DNA from: Platerodrilus igneus
Lineage: Eukaryota; Arthropoda; Insecta; Coleoptera; Lycidae
DNA length: 64,000 bases
Direction of reading: 5' to 3'
NCBI GenBank assembly: GCA_036346225.1
Contig: JARFIW010001339.1
Span: 1,005,001 to 1,069,000, forward strand
Shown here: in pieces, positions 55,449-64,000 of the stretch
How positions within the stretch are numbered: position 1 is the stretch's first letter
Layout: each line of letters begins with the position of its first letter
Program-made: the position numbers and the translations under genes
Notes under the pieces: generated by a model
Told to the model about the DNA's origin: nothing
The model's database searches: none
The model's input: only the letters and a program-made list of their open reading frames with translations

Positions 55449-56251
55449 TACGCCGATGTAAAGACTTATGTAGCGAGAATGCAAAACCCTTCCTACTGCT
55501 TTCTGTTGATGCGAGTAGTTTAAGTGAATCAAAAGACGACTCTTCAAATTTGGCTGTTGAAGGTAACATTAGTATTTAAATGTTTTCAAATATTTATAAA
55601 AATTTTTGTTTAGAACACAGTTATATATCAGAAGCATCGACATCTTCTCTAACGGTAGCAACTTCAGTTGAAAGATTTAGAAACACTTGTAAAAAGGGTA
55701 AGTGCATAAAAAGAAATTATACTTCTGTTTACAAAACAATACAATCTAATAAAGGTGTTTCTCGTCCCATCCACGGGTGTATAACCATAAAAGACTGCAG
55801 CGACATGTCTCGTTTAAGGGTATTGGTAAGAAAGATATCCAAGGATAAAAGCCATCCGTTTACTTCATTGGTTGCAATCAGAGACGATTATCATGAAATT
55901 GATATTTCAAAAGTACGGCGTCCTATCAGAGAAACAGTGTGTTTAGCCCAAATTCTAACTGAAAAACCTTCGAAACTTAAACAACCTCTTCGTTTATTAT
56001 TACTTTCACCTGTAAATGAGTATTTTATAATTTGGGCTTTTGGTTGTCCAGAAGATAACAGGAACATGCTAGTATACATCTATGTAAAACCTGATATTGA
56101 AATCATAAAATATTTGGAACTTTACCCTATACAGAAATTAGTAAGCCCAGAGATGATGTTTGCTTGTGGAAAGTATACCTCAATTATTCTGGATCGCAAA
56201 ATGGTTAATTGGATTTTCGAGAACAAAATGTATATCGCTATAGACATGTAA
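55449..56251 (+). CDS. Unidentified spliced gene, ~250 residues visible
   Basis: Exon a starts after the acceptor CTTCTTACAG at 55448 and ends at about 55563 (GTTGAAG|GTAACA). A 51-bp intron ends TTTTGTTTAG. Exon b continues in matching frame (Val-Glu-Glu-His-Ser across the junction) to TAA at 56251, about 215 residues. Exon b begins Ser/Thr-rich, then has a basic stretch (KKGKCIKRNYTSVYK) and a mixed alpha/beta region with RLLLLSPVNEYFIIWAFG and NMLVYIYVKPDIEIIKYLEL. I recognise no family, and it is not a transposase I know. No stops or frameshifts interrupt ~250 codons, notable here. Upstream exons are not found; it may be a host orphan gene or a captured viral gene. Confidence 0.55.
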
Positions 56252-57212
56252 TCGCTCTTGTATTAGGGTTTATTATTAACAAAGTTTCTGTAAGAAGCTC
56301 ATATAACGCATATAAATATTGGCTTTCACATAAACTGATAGGGTTTATATTGTATTATGGACATAATCAAGATAATTAGTGCTTTGTTTCCTATAATGGT
56401 AGTGTATGTTTTAGATATAACTTATGTATTTAAAATACAGCTTTTTTAAAAGGCATATTGTAGATTATTGTACTACACAGTTAGTCTATATCATTATAAG
56501 TAAACAACCAATGCGAAATGCATATATAGTGAACATCAGCAACGATCTCTAGCTGTATAATAAAATTCTAAATAAATTTCAACTTGAAGAGGAGGCCAAT
56601 TCTTTCCTTGTCTATGACAAGCGTCAAGCATAATGGAATGTAATTTTTTTAAATTGTGTACTTCCATACCATCTACATAGGTACGACCATGTAGCTGAAA
56701 TGCTATGGGTAGCTTGGATCAATTTTGGAATTCAGTCTATGCGACGTCATATTAACACCTTACACGGTGCAACGATCCCTGGTGCCGGTTACAAGTCCGG
56801 ATCATCGGACTGATGCAATCCCATGAGACCGCCTCCTTGGATTACAAATTATCCGTATTAAAAGTTGGTGGATCTCTTATTTTTGTAGTTTTTTCTTATA
56901 GAATGGATCGTTTGGCCCCTACCTTAGCCCCAACATGAAAGTTTCCGATTTTCGGAAGGGTGTAGGTACATATTTAAAGTTGTTAGAATAAACGGTTTTA
57001 CGGCTATTTATTGATTTATTATTTGAGTCATGCTGTTAATATTAATATCATCGATAATAAAAGATACGAATTTTTTATAATATTTAGAATGGAAACAAAC
57101 AAATCACTAGAGAAATGTGATTTTGTTCACTTTGTTTGAAGCACTAATTAAATCACTCTATTCAATAAAGCGGTAGATTTTGGCAATCTTTAGTGTTTTT
57201 GCAGATTTGACC
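56252..57212. other. Non-coding stretch
   Basis: No supported gene. GTCCGGATCATCGGAC near 56796 is a small hairpin. Confidence 0.4.
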
Positions 57213-57922
57213 TTACGATTTTGTTTCATAGAAGCCGACACGATATTTTCTTGTCTCGTGGACAGATCTTTCTTTTCTGTCCAATTGATCTTTCAATTTC
57301 CTTCTTATTCTTATCGGTACACCTTTTTGAAAATTCATTTTTGCGTATACCTGTTTTCTGGATTTTGAAATTGTCATGTTAGATCCATTTATTTGTTTAT
57401 ATATAATTGAGCATTGGCTATGCGAGTAGCAAACGACAGTTCTATTGCTTCCTTCCGGTACCATTTTATAGTTTTTCACAAAGCAGAATTATACGAACCC
57501 GTTTCATCAAAAATGTCTATTGAACTAGGAACTTTTCCATTATTATTATCACGGACGGACCAAGGTTTGTGTTTAGCTTCACATAGAAATTGAAGTGACA
57601 CCATCAAGTCTCTGTATTTTGTTGACAACCTTAACATTAACTCCTCCTTATCTTTCCATTTCATAGTACATACAGCTCTTTCGTTTTCTTTAGCTGCAAT
57701 GTTCCTTCTCTTCAACTTTCTCTGTGTCATTTTGTGACATCCATTTTTCCGCAACCTGCTATTTGTTAGAAAGTCCTTGAGATAATTTGTCGAAAAAAAT
57801 TTAAATTGTTTATAGTTTTCTTCATTCAAAACAAATAATTTTGTTATTATTGTATAATGGCGTAATGTCTTCAAGCTTGCATCGTTTGCAAGATGTGTCT
57901 TATGCCTGAGGACATGGTTCAA
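57213..57922 (-). pseudogene. piggyBac-type transposase, C-terminal remnant
   Basis: Reads leftward. RLRKNGCHKMTQRKLKRR is the position of the TGTLR..RK block. KENERAVCTMKWKDKEELM and LSTKYRDLMV follow, then KHKPWSVRDNNNGKVPSSID and DETGSYNSAL. After a frame change, VVCYSHSQCSIIYKQINGSN and the final basic region follow. These match the order of the C-terminal half of DDE_Tnp_1_7 proteins. The DNxYTS block is degraded (only a trace before 57790), and the N-terminal half is missing. There is no target TTAA or TIR that I could place. It is a separate copy from the one at 60.2-61.1 kb, because both cover the same central block. Confidence 0.65.
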
Positions 57923-58124
57923 TTCTCGTTTAATTTGGAAATTCAGAATTTAGAAAATAGATTGGAAAGAATTAACTATTGGCGGCACTTAGGATTGCCT
58001 TACAGCGCAAAGTAGTCGTAATTGGTTTCTTCCTGCGTATGATGTGTTAATTTCGTTGTGTTTGGTCAATAAGTTTAAAATTTCTTAATTATTTTCTGTG
58101 ACATTCTAAATTTTAGCACGATCT
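57923..58124. other. Spacer
   Basis: No gene seen. Confidence 0.4.
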
Positions 58125-58345
58125 TTTGGAAATTATACAACACTGTGGATACTACACAACCCAATAAGTTTTCTATAACCCTTTGACACTTATACAACCA
58201 TTCGGAATTTATATAGCCTTTGTAACTTATATAACACTCAGGAAACTATACAACCTTTATGGAAATTATACAACCCGTGGTATGAATCTGCTGGAACTTA
58301 TATAGCCTTTGGAATTTTATACAACATTTGAATATACAGTTTTTG
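58125..58345. repeat. Degenerate ~25-28-bp tandem repeat (TTATACAACC)
   Basis: About nine units of the form (T/C)TTTGGAA(A/C)TTATACAACC(T/C), irregularly spaced, e.g. 58127, 58185, 58250, 58262 and 58310. Confidence 0.65.
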
Positions 58346-58825
58346 GTACAGCTTCTGTATAAAATTTTGAGTATAACTTATAAGATCGTACAACTTTCAC
58401 GTCCATTTTAAATATTACGAACAAAAATTTTTGTTGGAATATCTTGTATCAACAATTATTTTGTTGCTTCGTCTTTGAGTTTTCAACAAATTAATGGATG
58501 AATGTCGTTATATTTCGAATTTATTTATTAAATGGTATGGACAAGCTTTTAAATGAATGCTATCGTCAATACGTAATGCACGTGTGCGATAACAGAGACA
58601 CACGGTCATCAAGTTCACGATAGCATTTACGTTGGATCAGGTTTGTCTCTGTGAACAATAAGCATTATTCTATCTCACTACATATGTTAATATATTAACA
58701 TTTGGGTTCAAAAACACTTTATTCACGATTTAAAAGTATGAGTTAATTGTAAAGTGATCAATTGCTATTAAATTTTGCTGAAATATTACTCAACAATTTT
58801 GTTAATTGTTTCCGATCATATTACA

Positions 58826-59021
58826 AGTTTTTTCATAATCTTCTTTGGGAATTAAACCTCTATAGCTGATTAAATCGTCTTTATTTACGTTTCAATACAT
58901 GACCTAGGATCTTTATCAAAATTAGTTTCACAACGATCCTAGGTCAGGAATCGAAACGTAATAAAGGCAACTTTTAACAACTATAAGTAGTTTAATTCCG
59001 AAAGAAGATTAAGAAAAATAC
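58826..59021. repeat. Foldback (MITE-like) element, ~80-bp arms
   Basis: TTTTTTCATAATCTTCTTTGGGAATTAAAC... through CGTTTCAATACATGACCTAGGATC on the left is an imperfect inverted copy of the right half (GATCCTAGGTCAGGAATCGAAACG ... GTTTAATTCCGAAAGAAGATTAAGAAAAA). The loop is only ~22 nt. No coding capacity. Confidence 0.8.
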
Positions 59022-59979
59022 AAAACGAACAACAACAAATATACAGGAACTATTTACAAGTTACAAATTATTTAAAATATTTTATTTATACATTACATTT
59101 CTAATCTATCAGTCTTTATTATGAGAATTATCGATTTTCACTATTGTAATATATTAAGTAGACTTTCTGCCGTGCTTTGTGAACAAAATACGCAGGTAGC
59201 ACAAAATAAATTTTTCTTTCTAGGGGATCTAAATTTATTTAAGTTTTTGCTAAACCTCAACAATGATTGAAAGGATTACTTTGAGTACATAAAAAATATT
59301 AATGATTTATTTACTTGCACCTTTTTTTTCTTGATTTTTATAATGCAACCATAATCATTTTTCTGTTGTAGTAATTTAATGATTATTAAGTATTACTTGT
59401 CTACGTTTTTCTTTTTTACAATTTACTTTGCAAATAGGAATTTATGACTTGTTGGTCACTTGGAAATTGGAAATTAAAAGTAAAAACTGAATTTAAATTG
59501 ATATTAGTTTGAATTGAAGAATATAAAGGCATCCATGCGTCTGTAAATTTAATTTTTAGTTTCTTGTATTATAGAGAATTTTCTTAATTAAACCCAGGTT
59601 TTAAGAGCGTGTTATCGCGGATTCATTTTAAGTTATAATTTTATAGAAAATTGTGTACCTATAGAGATTTGAAGCATTTTATAGTATCTATCAATATTTC
59701 TTTTATCTTGAAAATGTGGAATAACTTTGGTGTGATTTCTTCCATTGTAGCAGGGGGTCCTTACCACCCTTCCATATTTCCTTTCTTGGTTAGGTAGCAC
59801 CGTTCTTTCATAAAATAGATCAACCCTATTTTCCTTACCCTACTTTCAAATCTTTTCTACATTCGATTTTCCAATTCTCCATCTGAAAGTACTACATTAA
59901 TCAAGAAGCGCATTTTCTTTTAACTTGGAAATTTTGAATTTTCCCGAATCCATGCATTCTAAGCAAGATAGAAATCTTT
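59022..59979. other. Non-coding stretch
   Basis: AT-rich; no gene seen. Confidence 0.4.
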
Positions 59980-60149
59980 AACGTGCGTGACAAGACGCAT
60001 ATGGAATCAACATTTTTCTCTCATCCGAACAAAGGCGTATTCTTGTGAAAAAATGTTCACCTAACAATTTTCAAGCGGTTTGTGTCAGGAATCGAACCCG
60101 AACCATGGGCTTAGTAGTCACACGCGAACCAACTATGCCACGAGGCCGC
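59980..60149 (-). mobile_element. tRNA-derived SINE
   Basis: On the minus strand, GGCGGCCTCGTGGCATAGTT starts a tRNA-like head with an A box (TGGCATAGTTGG, 60129-60140) and a B box (GGTTCGATTCC, 60088-60098) at pol III spacing. A non-tRNA body follows (GTGAACATTTTTTCACAAGAA...) to about 59980. It folds poorly as a mature tRNA at the acceptor end, so I call it a SINE. Confidence 0.75.
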
Positions 60150-60229
60150 CACTCTTAAGCCTCCGTTAACCTATTTCCAGCTAGACTTATTTTGTCCCAG
60201 AGCTTTACAAGATTCCCTTGGCCATTATT

Positions 60230-61130
60230 TCTACCCCCACTTAACCGCAGACTTCATTCTCTCGGAAAACTTGCAGAGAACATCCCTAGGGGACTTTTTT
60301 GCAAAACTCACTTTTCAAAACGTTTTCTCTATTTTCGGTTCGGCTATAGGTTGCCCACAATATGTTTTGGTTTGATCTTAAAGTTCCTAAAATATTTGTA
60401 CTACTATCTAGTAATATATTTACCAAATTCAAACTGGTGTATCAGTTGTCAGTAATTACATTTCTTGGTCTAACACTTTATCTACAAGGGTAATTACAAC
60501 TATTTTTGGTACACTGGCTTCTCCATTATTCTCTTTACCACAAGAAATTTTCAAGTTTCAATTATAGCCTGCTCCACTACACAGTTTAAAAGTTTTGTTC
60601 CGTATTAATGTGGCTACAGAAGTACAAATTGCGCAAAAGTTAGACGACATCGAAACGGTATTAAAGATTCGTCCGTCAATACAGAAGGTGGCTTCTGGAG
60701 TGAAAGACCGTTGATATTTTGCTAACCAAGGTGTCAACAAGATACTGAATTATAAATATACGGTTACCTGGTGGACACATTACATTATCTGAAGGTGCCA
60801 TACATACAATAGCGTTTCAAATCTACTTCTGCTAATAGCATTTGACACATTTGTTTTGATAGAAATATTTCCCACTCCAGAAATAGTGTAAAGTTGGTAT
60901 TTTGACTAGTACCATATACCCTATTAATCCTAAAAAGTTTAGCATTTCTTTCTTATTAGTAGGGGTCCATAGATGTAAGCAAAAACATTGAAACACCTCC
61001 AGATGTAAGTATTTGCGTGCCACAGAGATTTGTTTGTTTTACCATTGAGTTAACATTGCTGTCAAAAATGCTGCGTAATAATCAAATGAAGTTTGACCCA
61101 TCAAAACAGCTGCAAGTTCCGGCCTTATTC
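60230..61130 (-). pseudogene. piggyBac-type transposase, N-terminal and central remnant
   Basis: Reads leftward. LHLWTPTNKKEMLNFLGLIG, then KIPTLHYFWSGKYFYQNK matches the TN..E...FLG...MG..K.P....YWS block. LVSKISTVFHSRSHL lies further on, and VITDN-YTSLNLVNILL, then NILGTLRSNQN is the conserved DNFYTS / TGTLR block (60330-60450). The catalytic Asp of that block is present, but stops and shifts are frequent (for example a stop in place of Phe after DN). The order is consistent with a single decayed copy. The C-terminal domain is not seen downstream. Confidence 0.6.
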
Positions 61131-63170
61131 TTGTTTCGTCAATGTACTTAGTGTCAAACATGCTGTAATGCCCTGAAAGCCCTAGCGTGCTACTTTATAC
61201 AGTTGGACTCATTGAAGAATCGTATTCATTTAATTCTGAAGAGTTTCATTGTCTGACATTTTAGACAATATTTGATGTTTCCTGAGTAGTTTCAGTGTGT
61301 GCTGCATTAGTATTTGGCGTAATATCACTATTTGAATAATCTGAATCCAATATCGAATCTAATGAGTAGAGCTCCTGCATATTTTGTCATATGTAAGCTC
61401 TACAATCATAAATCAGAGTTATAGCTTAACCAGTACGTTTCTAAGAATGTTAAGCAATAATTACTATTATTATTTACGTAGATATTTGGTAGCCATTTCA
61501 TAGCAAAATATGTGTATGTACGTGTGTACAAAAATTATACGCACCTTCATCATCACTTTCTGGACACTGAAATCCGCAGAATACTCTTTTGTCCTTTCAC
61601 TAACCACGTTGGTCACTATTTATTTCTACACACGTGTCACAAAAATCTTATGCAATGTATGTATATTTATATCGTACCACTACTACTACAATATACCTTC
61701 GTTACTTCTATCAAGAAAATGAACACAGACTACTCGTGTTATGCGGATTACACTAAGAAGCCGCTGAGTTCTCATGGGATCTTTAGTTTGTTTTAAATCA
61801 GTTTTATTGTTATGGCGTCAATATCAATTTCAATTTGGAAAACAATTTTTATAAATCTGTTATAATGCCGACACGCTAACAAAAAACCTTGGTCCACGGA
61901 ACCATTAATCTACGCCTTTTAACGTGTAAAAACCATTTTTAAATTACAATAAGCTTATAACTAGAGCTGCAAATGTAACAAACCCAACTAACAATTAAAT
62001 TAATAAATAAAACATTTATCTTCTAAAATGCAATAATTTGAGACGCATATACACTTCAACACAACTTTTGTTTATCATAAAAGAATATTGTTTGGGGGTC
62101 ATTTTCGTAATTTAATTTCATTTGCGATTACCCAATTGTATAGTTCTAATTAGCATAAATGATGAGAGACACTTTCCACTTATGTTAATGTTGATCAAAG
62201 GTGCAAAAGGCCGTTGTATGTAGCTTGTTGTGTAGCAGCAAATGAATGAAGAATCTTTAGAAAATATGGCAAAAACTACACTGTCAAACAAATATGTTTT
62301 AATTAATACCGTCAATGATATTGCATGTAAGTACATTTTATCATATTCCTAATATTACTTGTTTCATTAACTTGTTCCTTTCATGCTTTAGCGTCATTTA
62401 TTAATTCAGATCAAACGCAATTGTAATTTCATCAAACGTCACGTTCCTACAAATTGACATTTATTAATCGATCAAATTCTAAATGTGTCCATTTTTTGTT
62501 GGTTTTCATTGGAAGTTACACTAGTCCTATAGTTAATAGCCACAATTGATATTGTAATTGACTTGATTATAACAATCTCGTTACAACCGTGTGTCATGCA
62601 TAATAATCACTAATGCTAGTATGCAGCAAAAGGAATAAATATGTAAGTTCGGTTATTTAATTGCAATTTCTTCATTTTGCTAATTCGCTAATTCTAAAAT
62701 CTCTCACCAAGTGGGAGTCACATGCTATTTATTTAATATCTATCTTGTAAATGATTGTCTAAAAAACAATTGTTGTAATGCAAATTGAAATTATTTTTGA
62801 TTAGATTTTTTCGTCGCATCTCCGCTGGTTCGAAGAGCGATCACTAGATTGATCCATAATTTGTTTTTATTAATTCAAAGCACAAGTGTTCCGACAATTA
62901 ATTAGATTAATTCTGATATATTTGTCATAACTTTAAGTAATCACATTTGTGTTTTCCATTAATTGCATTTTCTGCATTGATTATGTTTTTAAAACGGAAA
63001 CAATTGTGGTTGTTTAGAATTCGGTGTTGTACTGTTGAACCAAATTACCAGAAATGCATTCAGAATTATTTACCCATTTTTCAACTTTCGAATTAGGAAC
63101 AGCAGCAAGAAGCTTTTCAACAAAAGAATTTAGGTATATAAAACCTACCTTAATGTTCTTATTCATTAAG
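61131..63170. other. Non-coding stretch
   Basis: AT-rich, with no supported gene. Some sequence just above 61131 may be the extreme N-terminus of the piggyBac remnant. Confidence 0.4.
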
Positions 63171-63179
63171 ATGAATTTT

Positions 63180-63775
63180 TTTTGTCCATTAAATACAAAC
63201 CGCAAGCTGTCTCGAATACTCAACGTCCGCCTACTACACCATTCTCTAATATTAAACTTCTATCCATTCAACTTGATGTTTTTGATGGTAATTTTCAATT
63301 GCCAACTAGTTATAACCACTTATATAACGCAGAGAAACTCGGCACAAAGTCCTGGAACTTGGATTTAAATCGCTAAATCTAATCTAAGGCGTTCCAATCA
63401 CAAATGACAACTTCAATTTAGCGTATCAATTGCTCAGTGAAATATTCAAATCGTTGTTTACTAGCTAATCATCATTGGATTACCCTCAAAAATACAAGCT
63501 TCGCTCCTAGAATCCTCATCAACTTAAGAACCTTGTTGACTTTTTCACTGAGAACTTGTGGATTCTAGAAAATTTTAAGTTGAATGTAAAGAACCGTGAT
63601 TTTGTTATTCTTGACAAGTTGTTGAGAAAACTTGATGACGCTCCTAGAAAACGTTTTGATTTACATTTCAATTTTAATGAGATTCCCAATTCTGCTAAAG
63701 CAATGTATTACGTTGGTAATCAGGTAATTAATCAGAGAGTGGATGTTTCTTTGTCTAAGAGTTTGTCAACCTAAA
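63180..63775 (+). pseudogene. BEL/Pao gag remnant
   Basis: KLLSIQLDVFDGNFQLPTSY near the start is the L..FdG.....F motif of BEL/Pao Gag. Further on, in other frames, HHWITLKNTSFAPR and NPHQLKNLVDFFTENLWILE match the later helical block. Finally an open stretch from 63556 reads NRDFVILDKLLRKLDDAPRKRFDLHF. Several stops and frameshifts occur before 63556. Coding-like sequence becomes hard to follow after 63775. It could belong to an element continuing right of the window; it is not adjacent to the BEL/Pao pol at 46.5-49.2 kb. Confidence 0.6.
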
Positions 63776-64000
63776 CTATATATAAGAACTTTGGATCGAA
63801 AAGATCTTTGCAATGGTTTCCGCTAAGGAAAATATCCTTTAAGTAATTTGTAATCACACTGGCCACTTTATTTATACGTCTGAGGGGTTTTTAAAATTAT
63901 CGTCTAACCATCGGTACGAACAAGCTAAACAGCATTGTTCATTACCGAATTGTTTGTAACATACTGTTTTAGTACAGTCGGTTATGTAAAAATAACTCTC
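63776..64000. other. Window edge
   Basis: No gene that I can follow; possible decayed continuation of the retroelement. Confidence 0.3.

Noticed and set aside
58555..58627. Inverted repeat AATGCTATCGT / ACGATAGCATT
   Set aside because: Arms of 11 bp with a ~50-nt loop are within chance for this much AT-rich DNA.

Overview
The window looks like AT-rich, gene-poor nuclear DNA of an arthropod, most likely an insect. It is dominated by mobile elements and endogenous virus-like elements in varied states of decay. I see no rRNA, no intact functional tRNA, no CRISPR and nothing bacterial. Short introns with GT..AG borders, a Polinton/Maverick, Ty3/gypsy-like and BEL/Pao LTR elements, Tc1/mariner, pogo and piggyBac transposases and a tRNA-derived SINE all fit an insect. 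I cannot name the species.

Region 1 (1-7.1 kb) is a graveyard of viral-type genes. It holds a 39-bp tandem repeat that translates as 13-residue repeats, a 31-bp-arm foldback palindrome (1575-1685), and then unrecognised, tightly overlapping genes (1842-4227) with a virus-like layout. A GC-rich minisatellite follows. After it comes a broken Polinton capsid module: penton-like gene, ~50-codon micro-ORF, major capsid gene, and a Polinton accessory gene.

Region 2 (10,969-25,118) is the centrepiece: a structurally complete Polinton/Maverick (adintovirus-like element) of about 14.15 kb. It has ~0.73/0.78 kb terminal inverted repeats and a perfect 6-bp target duplication CTTGTC. It carries a chromodomain integrase, two Polinton-conserved unknown proteins, a packaging ATPase, a phospholipase A2-adenain protease fusion, penton, micro-ORF, major capsid protein and protein-primed family B DNA polymerase. 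There is also a spliced coiled-coil cargo gene and a gene that begins inside the right TIR. Most long genes carry frameshifts or stops, so the element is now inactive. The TIR outer ends are themselves palindromic and can form hairpins.

Region 3 (25,762-32,325) is an LTR retroelement with two 1722-bp LTRs, a 4-bp target duplication AGGC, a tRNA-Lys-type primer site and a polypurine tract. Its interior is shrunken: a gag start and an integrase, with no reverse transcriptase.

Region 4 (32.3-46.5 kb) is mostly non-coding. It has shared dispersed repeats, minisatellites, a dead pogo-type transposase (38.0-38.7 kb) and a possible zinc-ribbon exon (36.65 kb).

Region 5 (46.5-64 kb) holds a decayed BEL/Pao pol with its 3' LTR, and a mariner-like element with ~470-bp TIRs whose left half is tandemly duplicated (1.55 kb). 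It also holds an unidentified spliced gene (55.45-56.25 kb), two piggyBac remnants, a ~196-bp foldback element, a SINE, and a BEL/Pao gag remnant at the right edge.
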